Part shown: positions 1 to 8,685 of the stretch, one piece after another
How positions within the stretch are numbered: the stretch's first letter is position 1
Layout of the letters: the number at the start of each line of letters is the position of its first letter
NCBI GenBank assembly: GCA_902788175.1
Contig: CADAJF010000002.1
Location: 36,479-100,478, forward strand
Reading direction: 5' to 3'
DNA length: 64,000 nt
DNA from: an uncultured Bacteroidia bacterium
Lineage (GTDB): Bacteria; Bacteroidota; Bacteroidia; Bacteroidales; UBA932
The notes under the pieces: model-generated
Database searches by the model: none
What the model was told of the DNA's origin: nothing
Seen by the model: the letters and a program-made list of their open reading frames with translations, nothing else
Position numbers and translations under genes: made by a program

Positions 1-1
1 C

Positions 2-1117
2 AAGATAGCTGAAACCTATGGCCCCTACATTAAGGATGCTCACGAGTATCTTGGAATCCATATGGTGAACAAGGACGGAAAGATTATTTATGAGCCCTCC
101 GACAGTCCTACCTGGGGTTATTTCTTCGACGGTATCCCGTCCAAGATTGATCCCCGCGCGTTTGCGTACTACACCCTTCCCGGAGACTACGACAATCGTA
201 TTGAGACGGGCTATTGCACTTCCCCCCGTCCTCCGAAGCCTGACGGCGAAGACGAAAAGGCTCTTCCTATCACTCCGTATCTTGACAAAAAGAACGAGGC
301 GCTGCCCATCGATGTCACCTACTCCTGGAACGGCATGGTGAGCGGCTGGGCTTTTGACGATACCTTCTGGAATGAAACCGGTATCGGCACTTGTCCTAAA
401 TCTCCGAGGAAAGTTGCCTACACACGTTGGCACACCTTCCCCCCGCTGTCCGAGCGTTATCGTAACAGCAAGGAGTACCGCGTATTCTTCGGCCCTTGGG
501 AGACTTACTTCCTCCTGGCAGAGGCCGCAGTGCGTGGCTGGAATGCCGGTATCAGCGCAGAAGAAGCCTACAACACTGGTATTCAGCTTAGTTTTGAGTA
601 CCTGAACGTAGATGCCAACTACAACGCCTACATCAACTCCGAGGACTACAACCGCGTGGGTACTTCCGTGAAGTTCGGCCACACCGCCGAGCCCGCCAAC
701 TACACCATCAACTACAAGGATCCTGTTTCCGGCAACCTGAAGACCACCCAGTACAAGTATCCGGATGCTTCCAAGGTGCTGTACAAGGGCAAGAAGCTCA
801 ACGACCAGCTCACCAAGATCATCACCCAGAAGTACATTGCCAACGCTCCCTGGCTGCCTGTGGAAAGCTGGTGCGACCACCGTCGCCTGGGCCTGCCGTT
901 CTTCGAGATTCCCGTTAGCACCACGGAGCTGAACTATCTCGCCGGCTGGACCAAGAACTCCTGGCAGAATGGCCAGAAGGTAGGTTACTACCCCCAGCGT
1001 ATGAAGTATCCTTCTTCCCTGCGGAATGCCAGCCCCGAGGAGTATCAGAATGCCCTCAACCTGATGGGTATGACCGATGAGAACATCACCACCCCGCTGT
1101 GGTGGGCTCTCAAGTAG
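2..1117 (+). CDS. SusD-like (SusD_2 type) nutrient-binding outer-membrane lipoprotein, 3' part
   Basis: This is the C-terminal part (about 370 residues) of a protein whose start lies outside the window; the frame is open from base 2. The stretch around YFLLAEAAVRGWN followed by AEEAYNTGI, and the later KYIANAPWLPVESWCDHRRLG, are the TPR-type helix and C-terminal signatures of the SusD/RagB-like family most often annotated SusD-like_2. Such proteins sit on the outer surface as lipoproteins and cap a TonB-dependent SusC-type transporter. That partner should lie just upstream of the window. A strong terminator follows 25 bp after the stop, so this is the last gene of its operon. The ligand cannot be told from this part. 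Confidence 0.85.
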   Translation, partial: KIAETYGPYIKDAHEYLGIHMVNKDGKIIYEPSDSPTWGYFFDGIPSKIDPRAFAYYTLPGDYDNRIETGYCTSPRPPKPDGEDEKALPITPYLDKKNEALPIDVTYSWNGMVSGWAFDDTFWNETGIGTCPKSPRKVAYTRWHTFPPLSERYRNSKEYRVFFGPWETYFLLAEAAVRGWNAGISAEEAYNTGIQLSFEYLNVDANYNAYINSEDYNRVGTSVKFGHTAEPANYTINYKDPVSGNLKTTQYKYPDASKVLYKGKKLNDQLTKIITQKYIANAPWLPVESWCDHRRLGLPFFEIPVSTTELNYLAGWTKNSWQNGQKVGYYPQRMKYPSSLRNASPEEYQNALNLMGMTDENITTPLWWALK

Positions 1118-1141
1118 TCTGAAGTTTTTGTCTGAACGATT

Positions 1142-1175
1142 TCGGGCGACCCCTCCCAGGGCCGCCCGATTTTTT
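1142..1175 (+). terminator. Rho-independent terminator after the SusD-like gene
   Basis: The stem TCGGGCG/CGCCCGA, continued inside by CCC/GGG across a single-base mismatch, closes a six-base loop. A run of six T follows at 1170-1175. It ends the plus-strand transcript. Confidence 0.85.
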
Positions 1176-1213
1176 GGAGAGAGAGCCGATCAAGTCGGCC
1201 ATGACACCGTGTC

Positions 1214-1234
1214 ATTCCCGGCTTGACCGGGAAT
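1214..1234. repeat. Short extragenic palindrome
   Basis: ATTCCCGG-cttga-CCGGGAAT is a perfect 8-bp inverted repeat lying against the 3' end of the fucosidase gene. Its flanks and loop (GTCAT before, CTTGA inside, ATC after) resemble the palindrome at 8686-8707, so both may belong to one dispersed family. Confidence 0.55.
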
Positions 1235-2590
1235 CTACAGGCTGAATTTCAACGCCAGGGGCTCCTGGGGGAGGCTTTTGGGCAGGCAGACGGTCACGGT
1301 GCCGTCTTTGACTGTGGCCTTGAGTTTTTTCCCGTTATTGAGGAGGGTGACCTTGCCGCCTTTGGGGAGATTCCCCGTCCAGGACAGCGTTGAAGGCAGG
1401 ACCTCCCCGTCCGGAAGGGCATAGATGGCGTAGAGCGTTTCTCCGTCCTTGGAAGCGTTGAACCAGAGCTTGCCGCAGTTGTAGCGCTCTGTGGTTCGGG
1501 TGCCGTAAAGGGCCTCGCCGCATCGCTCCAGCCATGCACCTATTTCCTGCAGAATATCGGCGGCCTTGTCCTCAATAATGCCTTCCGGGGTGGGACCCAC
1601 GCCCAATGCCAGGCAGCCGCCCTTGGCGCTGATCTCGGCCAGGATGCCAATTACCCTGCGGGCGCTTTTGTAGGGCGCGTCAGGTGTCCAGCCCCAGTCG
1701 TTGCTTAAGGTGATGCAGGATTCCCAGGGGTAGTGCAGCTGCGTAGCGGGGATGGACTGCTCCGGCGTCCGGTAGTTCTCGTTGGGCCCGTGGATGGTGC
1801 GGTCTACGCAAATTAGCCCGGGGCTCACCCTGCGGGCGTCAGGGAGGACTTCCTCCAGCCCCACCTGGTCTCCGCGAATCCAGCCGCCGTCCAGCCAGAG
1901 GATATCCAGTCGTCCGTAGCGGCCGCCGGTGATTTCCTTCAGCTGGTTCTTGGTATAGGCCACATAGCTCTCCCACCAGTCCGGGTGCTGCTCTACCTTA
2001 TAATTGATACCGCGCCCGGGCGTGGCGTAATAGGGGTTCCAGAAGCCCTCGCAGTGCCAGTCCGGCTTGGAGAAATAGGCGCCAATCAGAAAACCCTTGG
2101 GGCGGAAGGCGTCAAAGACATGCCGGGCTATGTCCTTTTGGGGATGGGTGGAAAAAGGTCCGGCCTTGGCCACGCTGAAGTCCGTGTACTGGGAGTCAAA
2201 AAGACAGAAGCCGTCGTGGTGTTTGGTGGTGAAAATCATGTACTTCATGCCTGCACGTTCGAAGACATCGGCCCACTGTTCCGGGTTAAAATCCACGGGG
2301 TTGAACTCCTTGGAGAGCCCCCAGTACCACTGCTTGTAGCCTTCGTAGGTGCTTCCCTCCGGGCGCACTATCCAGTCCTCGTTGCAAAGGTTCCAGGACT
2401 CCACGATTCCCGGAACGCTGTAAAGCCCCCAGTGCATCAGAACGCCAAACTTAAGGTCTTGCCAGCGGTCCAGTTTTTCCAGTACCAGCGGATCCGTGGG
2501 CCACTGGTAGTCATCAGAATGTTTGTTTTGGGCCAAGGTGCCCGCTGCGGCCGCCAATAGCAGGGCCAGCGCCAGAACGGTCTTTCTCAT
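1235..2590 (-). CDS. GH29 alpha-L-fucosidase, secreted
   Basis: A 451-residue exo-glycosidase predicted to remove alpha-L-fucose from glycans in the periplasm or at the surface. A signal peptide (MRKTVLALALLLAAAAGTLAQ) is followed by the TIM barrel. Family marks include KFGVLMHWGLYSVP near residue 50, KHHDGFCLF near 125, and DILWLDGGW, whose second Asp (about 234) aligns with the GH29 nucleophile. An in-frame ATG three codons upstream (2599) is possible, but the start at 2590 gives a cleaner signal peptide. The gene stands alone on the minus strand with no obvious SusC/D partner beside it. Substrate linkage cannot be read from the sequence. Confidence 0.9.
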   Translation of the reverse strand: MRKTVLALALLLAAAAGTLAQNKHSDDYQWPTDPLVLEKLDRWQDLKFGVLMHWGLYSVPGIVESWNLCNEDWIVRPEGSTYEGYKQWYWGLSKEFNPVDFNPEQWADVFERAGMKYMIFTTKHHDGFCLFDSQYTDFSVAKAGPFSTHPQKDIARHVFDAFRPKGFLIGAYFSKPDWHCEGFWNPYYATPGRGINYKVEQHPDWWESYVAYTKNQLKEITGGRYGRLDILWLDGGWIRGDQVGLEEVLPDARRVSPGLICVDRTIHGPNENYRTPEQSIPATQLHYPWESCITLSNDWGWTPDAPYKSARRVIGILAEISAKGGCLALGVGPTPEGIIEDKAADILQEIGAWLERCGEALYGTRTTERYNCGKLWFNASKDGETLYAIYALPDGEVLPSTLSWTGNLPKGGKVTLLNNGKKLKATVKDGTVTVCLPKSLPQEPLALKFSL

Positions 2591-2662
2591 AACAATCATG
2601 GTTTTTCACAAATATCGGCAGAAAAAGTGAAATAACCATCATCCCCCCTCCCGGGGCCGGCC

Positions 2663-2725
2663 TTATTGTTTCATGAGGGCCACGAACTCTTCCGGTGTGC
2701 AAATGGTAATGCCGGAGGGGTGATT
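2663..2725 (-). pseudogene. Remnant of a PIN-domain toxin gene (3' end only)
   Basis: On the minus strand an open stretch reads NHPSGITICTPEEFVALMKQ and then stops; an in-frame stop lies just upstream. The ending closely matches the C-terminus of Bacteroidetes PIN toxins, including the intact one next door, which ends in FLTPEEFLAKLQA. No PIN core or antitoxin remains on this side. I infer a decayed second toxin-antitoxin copy. Confidence 0.5.
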
Positions 2726-2793
2726 TTAGACGAATGGGAGTAGGATCAATCCTGCAAAAACATATCATTTTTCCATAAAATACAAGGAGGATG

Positions 2794-2840
2794 TTTTGCA
2801 ATTTTGAAAAAATGTTATATCTTTGCATAAAATGTTATAT
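2794..2840 (+). promoter_or_regulatory. Promoter and putative autoregulatory operator of the toxin-antitoxin operon
   Basis: TTTTG (2794-2798), a 19-nt spacer and TATCTTTG (2818-2825) match the Bacteroidetes -33/-7 promoter. Two exact copies of AAAATGTTATAT (2809-2820 and 2829-2840) lie 20 bp apart, two helical turns, flanking the -7 box. This is the sort of direct repeat that a ribbon-helix-helix antitoxin could bind to repress its own operon. Confidence 0.6.
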
Positions 2841-2843
2841 ACT

Positions 2844-3119
2844 ATGGGAACACAAGCACGGATACAAACCGCATTTCGCCTCCGTCCAAGCTTATTGGAG
2901 CGGATAAAAAAGGAGGCCAGTTTCAGGAAACAGTCGGTAAACGCTTATGTAGAAACCGTATTGGAAAGGGAAACCCAATTGATTTGGCCCAAACTCCCCA
3001 AAGAATTCTTCGAAGAGCCGGAGGATTTATTTAATTGCAAGGGACACATCCCTTCACCCACGAAAGAAATGCTGGAAACAGATCCTAAACTTGCCCATAT
3101 ATGGAACATCGGCGCTTAA
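2844..3119 (+). CDS. Ribbon-helix-helix type antitoxin
   Basis: A small protein (91 residues from ATG 2844) whose N-terminal half, TAFRLRPSLLERIKKEASFRKQSVNAY, looks like an Arc/CopG ribbon-helix-helix DNA-binding fold. The C-terminal half is acidic and probably wraps the toxin. ATG 2832 is also possible, but the predicted transcription start is about there, which favours 2844. The stop overlaps the PIN toxin gene, the usual antitoxin-first arrangement. The role as antitoxin and autorepressor is inferred from this context and from the repeats at its promoter. Confidence 0.75.
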   Translation: MGTQARIQTAFRLRPSLLERIKKEASFRKQSVNAYVETVLERETQLIWPKLPKEFFEEPEDLFNCKGHIPSPTKEMLETDPKLAHIWNIGA

Positions 3120-3553
3120 AGGTAATGATTGACACCAACGTTCTTTTAGACGTTATGTGTCCCGACAACAGGCCCTCTACAGAAACCTCCACTGCTATTT
3201 TCCGGGCCATCAAAAAGGGCGTCCTGGAAGGCGAACTCTCCACTCAGAGCATTGTTGACGCTGCTTATGTAGCCTCCCGCACAGAAGGAAAAGAGCTGCT
3301 CAATTTCAAGCAAAAGGTGCAGGAGTTACGCAATTATATCAATATTGGAGGCATTGACCAGTTCAGCCTTTTCGCTGCAGTGCAAAAAGGAACAGGAGAT
3401 TTCGAGGATGACGTTCAATATGAACACGCATACGACTCAGGCTGCGACGTGCTTCTTACCAACGACAAAGAGTTCCTTAAGCACTACGCAAAGAAAGAGG
3501 TCCCCATAAAATTTCTGACCCCGGAAGAATTCCTGGCCAAGTTGCAGGCGTAA
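3101..3553 (+). CDS. PIN-domain ribonuclease toxin (VapC-like)
   Basis: A 150-residue PIN-domain protein. The first acidic residue lies in MIDTNVLLDV near the start, further acidic positions in DFEDDVQYEHA, and the last in LLTNDKEF; these would hold Mg2+ in the nuclease centre. PIN toxins usually cleave tRNA or rRNA and are silenced by a partner encoded just upstream. The gene overlaps the antitoxin stop by 19 bp if ATG 3101 is used; ATG 3125 (MIDTN) would leave a 5-bp gap and is equally plausible. The C-terminal TPEEFLAKL motif recurs in the remnant at 2663-2725. Confidence 0.85.
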   Translation: MEHRRLKVMIDTNVLLDVMCPDNRPSTETSTAIFRAIKKGVLEGELSTQSIVDAAYVASRTEGKELLNFKQKVQELRNYINIGGIDQFSLFAAVQKGTGDFEDDVQYEHAYDSGCDVLLTNDKEFLKHYAKKEVPIKFLTPEEFLAKLQA

Positions 3554-4642
3554 TTACTCCTTCAGGGCGGCGGCAAGGGCTTCCCAGTGTTCCGGAGTCA
3601 TGCTGCCGGGGGTGAAGAGGCAAATGCCGGCGGCACCGGCCTCACGGGCGCCGTTTACGGCAGTAGCTATCTCGGACGGAATAAGGCCGGACTCTTCAGG
3701 GTCTTCCAGTTCCACCTTCCGCTTCCATTCACGGCAGATGAAAAGGCCGCTGATAACGGGCACATTCCCAGCGGCGGCCACTTCCTCTGCCGTTACCGTG
3801 CCCACCCACTGGGCCGGCTCCAGGTAAAAGTCATTGTAGTTCATGGGGAAGAGCATGTCCACATCCCATTTGTCCCATTCCTGACGCACCATCCAGCGGG
3901 CGTGAGAGGCAGGGCCGGGGAATACATCGGCGCTCACTTTCTTGCCTGCGGCGTGCACGGCGGCGCAGATTTCATTCACCAGGGCAGTTACCTGGTCGCA
4001 GCGGAACTGGGCCCATTCCTCCACCTTGGAAGGATCTTCCACTTCCTTGATATCAATGCCCGTGAGCTCCTTGAAAGCACTTACGCAGTCGTCGCAATAG
4101 CAATAGTCTGCCGGGGGATATTCCTCGTCCATCACCAGGCCATACTTGTCCCACAGGCCACGGGAAAGGATAACGTCCGGGTAACGGATATAGTCCAGCT
4201 GCACATAATCCACATCCGGAATGCGGGCAATAGCTGTCATCTGCTCCACAAGGTGGGCATGCACCTCCGGATTCCGGGGGTCAAGTGCCTTATAATAAGG
4301 GACATACGCCGGAAATTCATCGGCGCTCTGCCCCAGGCGGTTCACGGCATACCAGTGATGCGGTTTATCGGCGCGCAGCATGCAGGGAATCCAGGCATGG
4401 TACTCCAGTCCCTCGGCGTGCGCCAGGGCCGATGCCTTGGCCACGATCTCCGGATTGCCATTCTCCAGGCAAACACCCACAACGCCCTGGGACTTCCAGA
4501 ACTGAAAGTCCTTCTGGAGCTTGTCAAAGTCTGTTTTTTCATTGATACCTTGCCAAACATACACAGGGAACTTAGCTTGCTCCTGGGTGCAGGAAGCCAG
4601 AAGGGCAATGGCTGCCAAAAGGGAGAGGAGGATTCTTTTCAT
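3554..4642 (-). CDS. GHL10-like putative glycoside hydrolase, lipoprotein
   Basis: A 362-residue protein with a lipobox signal peptide (MKRILLSLLAAIALLASC). The start is placed at 4642 because everything upstream in frame lacks protein character. It has the (beta/alpha)8-type pattern of glycosyl-hydrolase-like family 10 proteins: YHAWIPC, then DYVQLDYIRYPD, whose acidic residues are typical of the putative active site, then MLFPMNYNDFY and GLFIC. No reaction is established from the sequence. It diverges from the CBM9-GH92-ManA operon with a 60-bp gap, so it may act on the same glycan. Three more GHL10-like lipoproteins occur in this window. Confidence 0.7.
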   Translation of the reverse strand: MKRILLSLLAAIALLASCTQEQAKFPVYVWQGINEKTDFDKLQKDFQFWKSQGVVGVCLENGNPEIVAKASALAHAEGLEYHAWIPCMLRADKPHHWYAVNRLGQSADEFPAYVPYYKALDPRNPEVHAHLVEQMTAIARIPDVDYVQLDYIRYPDVILSRGLWDKYGLVMDEEYPPADYCYCDDCVSAFKELTGIDIKEVEDPSKVEEWAQFRCDQVTALVNEICAAVHAAGKKVSADVFPGPASHARWMVRQEWDKWDVDMLFPMNYNDFYLEPAQWVGTVTAEEVAAAGNVPVISGLFICREWKRKVELEDPEESGLIPSEIATAVNGAREAGAAGICLFTPGSMTPEHWEALAAALKE

Positions 4643-4674
4643 GACGCTTTTTTCTAAATCTCCGTAAATATAAC

Positions 4675-4682
4675 TATTTTTG
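4675..4682 (+). promoter_or_regulatory. -7 promoter element of the mannose operon
   Basis: TATTTTTG matches TAnnTTTG and lies 20 bp before the first ATG of the operon. A T-rich stretch at 4648-4653 is the only candidate for the -33 box, so the upstream element is weak. Confidence 0.45.
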
Positions 4683-4702
4683 TAAAAATTTACTATCATC
4701 GC

Positions 4703-5446
4703 ATGAAACGTTTTCTCCTTCCCGCCCTGCTGCTTGTAGCCATCGCCTGCGGCGAAAAAGCCCCCCAGACCCCCCAACCACGCATTTACAACGCTCCTAA
4801 AGTAAGCGGTATCATCCTGGTGGACGGCATCCTGGACGAACCTGACTGGCAAAACGCTCCCCAGAGCGAAGCCTTCGCAGACATCCGCGGCGTGGACTTC
4901 GAACCCCGTCCCACCCAGGAAACCTTCATGAAAATGCTCTGGGACGAGGAATACCTCTACATAGCCGGTATCATCCATGAGCAGAACGTAACTGCCAGCC
5001 TCACGGAGCATGATGCCATCATCTACAAAGACAATGATTTCGAGATTTTCATAGACCCGGACGGAGACTGCCGCAATTACTTCGAGATTGAGACCAACGC
5101 CCTGGGCACCGTCATGGACCTGCTGATGGACCGCCCCTACAGCCAGGACGGCCATTTCTTCCTGCCCTGGGACTGCCGCGGCCTCAAGCTGGCCACCCAC
5201 GTAAGCGGTACCCTCAATGACAACTCAGACACCGACAAAGGCTGGACGGTGGAGGTAGCCATCCCCTTCGAGGCCCTCACCGTAGATTTCAAGAACCCCA
5301 AAGAGCTCCAGGACTGGCGCATCAATTTCTCCCGCGTAGAGTGGCTCAAACCCGGCGGCCCGGAAGAGAACTGGGTCTGGAACCCCACCGGCGTAGTGGA
5401 CATGCACCAACCCCAATCCTGGGGCATCCTGCACTTCGAGCAATAA
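4703..5446 (+). CDS. CBM9-like carbohydrate-binding lipoprotein
   Basis: A 247-residue lipoprotein (MKRFLLPALLLVAIAC signal). The rest is one family-9-like carbohydrate-binding domain. DGILDEPDWQNAP opens it, followed by MKMLWDEEYLYIAGIIHE, the acidic IYKDNDFEIFIDPDGD segment and GWTVEVAIPFEAL. Such domains occur alone in Bacteroidetes loci as surface or periplasmic glycan binders without catalysis. It is the first gene of an operon with GH92 mannosidase (12-bp gap) and manA, so a mannose-containing glycan is the likely ligand. Ligand binding is inferred. Confidence 0.8.
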   Translation: MKRFLLPALLLVAIACGEKAPQTPQPRIYNAPKVSGIILVDGILDEPDWQNAPQSEAFADIRGVDFEPRPTQETFMKMLWDEEYLYIAGIIHEQNVTASLTEHDAIIYKDNDFEIFIDPDGDCRNYFEIETNALGTVMDLLMDRPYSQDGHFFLPWDCRGLKLATHVSGTLNDNSDTDKGWTVEVAIPFEALTVDFKNPKELQDWRINFSRVEWLKPGGPEENWVWNPTGVVDMHQPQSWGILHFEQ

Positions 5447-5458
5447 AAATCCCCTCCT

Positions 5459-7663
5459 ATGCGTAAACTCCTCCTCGCTGCCGCCGCCATCGTCATGGCC
5501 GCCTGCAGCACCCCCAAGGCCGAGGCTGACTACGCCTCCTTCGTGAACCCTAAAATCGGCACCGGCGGGCACGGGCATGTGTTTGTGGGCGCCAATGTGC
5601 CCTTCGGCTTTGTGCAGCTGGGCCCCACCAGCATCCCTCAAAGCTGGGACTGGTGCTCCGGCTACCACGACAGCGACAACACCGTCATCGGCTTCAGCCA
5701 CACGCACCTGAGCGGCACCGGTATCGGCGACCTTTTTGACATCACCGTCATGCCCACCACCGGCCCCACTACGCCGGGACGCGGCATCCATGGCAAGCCG
5801 GACGAAGGCGCCTGGAGCTACGCGGACCGCAGCAAGGAAGTGTGCGAGCCCGGCTACTACAGCGTTCCCCTGGAGCGCTACAACATCACGGCCGAACTCA
5901 CCGCCACCTCCCGCGTGGGCCTGCACCGTTATACCTTCCCTGCAACAGAAGACGCCCGATTGGTCTTTGACCTGGAAAACGGCGGCTGCTGGGACGATGT
6001 AACCGACGCCGGCTTCCAGGTGGTAAAGAACGAAAACGGACAGGTGACGGCCCTTGGCGGTTACCGCTATTCCACCGGTTGGGCCAAGAACCAGAAAATC
6101 TTCTTCTGGGCAGAGTTCTCCCGCCCCGGTGTCAGCTTCACAGAGACGGAAACCCCCCGGAATGAGAGCGAACGCGGGCGCACCCGCAAGCCCCTGTACG
6201 GCTATCTGGGCCTGGGAAGCACCGCTGAAGGTGAGCAGCTGCTCCTGAAAGTGGCCCTCTCCCCCGTTTCCGTAGAAGGCGCCAAGGCCAACATGGCCGC
6301 AGAACTCCCCGGCTGGGATTTCGACGCCGTGAAGGCCAGTGCCCGCAGCGCCTGGAACAAGGAACTGGGCAAGGTCCGGATCGAGACCGACAGTGAGGAC
6401 CAGCGCGCCGTCTTCTATACCGCCCTTTATCACACGATGATTGCTCCCTCGGCCTTCAACGATGTGGACGGGCAGTACCGCGGCTCGGACGACGTTGTTC
6501 GGAAAGGAGATTTCCAGAACTACACAACCTTCTCACTCTGGGACACTTACCGCGCAGCCATGCCGCTGATGACCCTCCTCCACCCAGAGAGGATGGACGA
6601 CATGGTAGCCACCATGTACCATATTTACAAAGAGCAGGGAGACCTCCCCGTCTGGCACCTGATGGGCAATGAAACGGACTGCATGGTGGGCAATCCCGGC
6701 CTGATCAGTTTTGCCGATGCAGTGGTAAAGGGCTTCCGCGCCGGCCTCACGGACGATCAAATCATTGACGCCATGGTGGTCAGCGCCACCACGCCGGACC
6801 GTGGCCAGAACTTCCGCATGCAGTACGGCTACATCCCGGCCAACCTCTACCACGAGAGCGTAGCCAACGACATGGAATACGCCATCGCGGACGGTGCCCT
6901 GGCCAACTGCGCAGCATTCCTGGGCCGCCCCGACATTGCCGCCACCTACCGCGAGCGCAGCCACTCCTACCGCCATTTCTGGGACCCCGAGCTCCAGTTC
7001 ATGCGCGGCCGCAAGACGGACGGCTCCTTCACCGAGCCCTTCGACCCCATCTACAGCCGCCACGAGCAGTCAGACTACACCGAAGGCACCGGCTGGCAGT
7101 ACCTGTGGCTGGTTCCGCAGGATGTGGACGGCCTGGTAGAACTCTTCGGCTCCAAGGAAGCCACGCTGGAGAAGCTGGACGGCCTCTTTGAGGCACCGGA
7201 CCACGTGGTGGGCGAAAACGCCTCGCCGGACATCTCCGGCCTCATCGGCCAGTATGCCCACGGCAACGAGCCCGGCCACCACACCATTTACCTCTACAGC
7301 ATGCTGGGCCGCCCGGACAAAGCCGCCGCCCGCCTGCACCAGGTTTATGAAGAGATGTATTTCAACGACGTGGAAGGCCTGGCCGGCAACGAGGACGTGG
7401 GCCAGATGAGCGCCTGGTACGTGCTCTCTTCCATGGGCTTCTACCAGGTAGAGCCCGCCTGCCCGCGCTATTGGTTTGGCCTGCCGCTGTTCCGTAAGCA
7501 GGTGGTCAAGGTCTCCGGCGGCGAATTCACCATCACCGCCAACGGCCCGCTGGACGGCCATATCACCGCCGTCAAACTCAACGGCCAACCCTACGAAAAA
7601 CCCTACATCGAGCACGCCCAGATCATAGCCGGCGGCACCCTGGAATACGAAATGAGCAAATAA
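5459..7663 (+). CDS. GH92 alpha-mannosidase, lipoprotein
   Basis: A 734-residue exo-acting alpha-mannosidase of the Ca2+-dependent GH92 family, with lipobox signal MRKLLLAAAAIVMAAC. The N-terminal beta domain carries VNPKIGTGGHGHVFVGANVPFG and GFSHTHLSG. The catalytic (alpha/alpha)6 domain has NETDCMVGNPG, HGNEPGHH (Glu near 604, the family's catalytic acid) and NEDVGQMSAWYV (Asp near 646, the base region). Enzymes of this family trim N-glycan or yeast mannan mannose by inversion. The following gene encodes phosphomannose isomerase 3 bp away, so the released mannose would be channelled to fructose-6-phosphate. Exact linkage cannot be assigned. Confidence 0.93.
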   Translation: MRKLLLAAAAIVMAACSTPKAEADYASFVNPKIGTGGHGHVFVGANVPFGFVQLGPTSIPQSWDWCSGYHDSDNTVIGFSHTHLSGTGIGDLFDITVMPTTGPTTPGRGIHGKPDEGAWSYADRSKEVCEPGYYSVPLERYNITAELTATSRVGLHRYTFPATEDARLVFDLENGGCWDDVTDAGFQVVKNENGQVTALGGYRYSTGWAKNQKIFFWAEFSRPGVSFTETETPRNESERGRTRKPLYGYLGLGSTAEGEQLLLKVALSPVSVEGAKANMAAELPGWDFDAVKASARSAWNKELGKVRIETDSEDQRAVFYTALYHTMIAPSAFNDVDGQYRGSDDVVRKGDFQNYTTFSLWDTYRAAMPLMTLLHPERMDDMVATMYHIYKEQGDLPVWHLMGNETDCMVGNPGLISFADAVVKGFRAGLTDDQIIDAMVVSATTPDRGQNFRMQYGYIPANLYHESVANDMEYAIADGALANCAAFLGRPDIAATYRERSHSYRHFWDPELQFMRGRKTDGSFTEPFDPIYSRHEQSDYTEGTGWQYLWLVPQDVDGLVELFGSKEATLEKLDGLFEAPDHVVGENASPDISGLIGQYAHGNEPGHHTIYLYSMLGRPDKAAARLHQVYEEMYFNDVEGLAGNEDVGQMSAWYVLSSMGFYQVEPACPRYWFGLPLFRKQVVKVSGGEFTITANGPLDGHITAVKLNGQPYEKPYIEHAQIIAGGTLEYEMSK

Positions 7664-7666
7664 GCC

Positions 7667-8641
7667 ATGAGTCCCCTTAAATTTGAACCCATCTTCAAGA
7701 CCATTGTCTGGGGCGGCGAGAAGATTGCCCCGTACAAGGGCGTGGAAACCCGGCAGGAACACATAGGCGAGAGCTGGGAACTGAGCGGTGTCGCGGGCAA
7801 CGAGAGCATCGTCGCCGAAGGCCCCCTGAAAGGCCGTACCATAGCCTCCTTGGTGAAAGAGTACAAGGGAGAACTGGTGGGCAAGCACGTGTACCAGAAC
7901 ACCGGCGACGAATTCCCTCTGCTCATCAAGTTCATCGATGCGCTTACGGACCTGTCCATCCAGGTGCACCCGAACGACGAACTGGCCGCCGCGCGGCACA
8001 ACGGTTCCAAGGGGAAGACCGAGATGTGGTACGTGGTGGCGGCCGATGAAGGCGCCCACCTCCTGGCCGGCCTCACAGAAAAGATTACGCCGGAGCAGTA
8101 CGCCGCCAAAGTGGCCGACGGCACCATCACCGATGTCCTGGCCCGCTACGATGTACATCCCGGAGATGTTTTTTTCCTGCCCGCCGGGCGCATCCACGCC
8201 ATCTGCGGCGGCTGCTTTATCGCAGAAATCCAGCAAACGTCCAATATTACCTACCGCATCTACGACTACGGCCGCCTGGGCCTGGACGGCAAGCCCCGCG
8301 AGGTACACACAGAACTGGCCAAGGATGCCATCGACTACACGGTGTACCCCAGCTACCGCACAGAGTACACCCCGCTCCAGGACGAGGAAGTGGAAGTGGT
8401 GAACTGCCAGTATTTCACCACCAGCATCTATGACCTCACCCTCCCCTACGCCAAGGACCTGAGCGCCATCGATTCCTTTATGGTGGTGATGTGCCTTTCC
8501 GGCTCCGGCACCCTGGAAGTGGACGGCGAGCAGCTTCCTATCCGCCAGGGAGAGACCGTGCTTGTCCCGGCCAGCGCCGACGACATCTGCTTCATCCCCG
8601 AGGGGGGAAGCATGAAGCTTTTAAGCAGCTACATAAGGTAA
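7667..8641 (+). CDS. manA: Mannose-6-phosphate isomerase, class I
   Basis: A 324-residue cytoplasmic zinc enzyme interconverting mannose-6-phosphate and fructose-6-phosphate. The cupin fold shows the metal ligands expected of the family: Gln and His in QVHPND (about 99-101), Glu in KTEMWY (about 118) and His in GRIHAI (about 178). The sequence begins with the typical LKFEPIFKTIVWGG. It starts 3 bp after the GH92 stop, so the two are co-transcribed and linked in function. A bidirectional pair of hairpins follows the stop. Confidence 0.93.
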   Translation: MSPLKFEPIFKTIVWGGEKIAPYKGVETRQEHIGESWELSGVAGNESIVAEGPLKGRTIASLVKEYKGELVGKHVYQNTGDEFPLLIKFIDALTDLSIQVHPNDELAAARHNGSKGKTEMWYVVAADEGAHLLAGLTEKITPEQYAAKVADGTITDVLARYDVHPGDVFFLPAGRIHAICGGCFIAEIQQTSNITYRIYDYGRLGLDGKPREVHTELAKDAIDYTVYPSYRTEYTPLQDEEVEVVNCQYFTTSIYDLTLPYAKDLSAIDSFMVVMCLSGSGTLEVDGEQLPIRQGETVLVPASADDICFIPEGGSMKLLSSYIR

Positions 8642-8646
8642 AAAAG

Positions 8647-8670
8647 ACCCCCGGTCCACAAGCCGGGGGT
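8647..8670 (-). terminator. Terminator for the minus-strand operon ending with the M3 peptidase gene
   Basis: ACCCCCGG/CCGGGGGT with an eight-base loop is a perfect hairpin. On the minus strand it is followed by six T (complement of the A run at 8640-8645). Confidence 0.7.
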
Positions 8671-8685
8671 GACTTCGCAAATGTC

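Noticed and set aside
4643-5200. Upstream extension of the GHL10-like gene at 3554-4642 to a 548-residue frame
   Set aside because: The extension is antisense to the CBM9-like gene, and a lipobox signal peptide begins at 4642.
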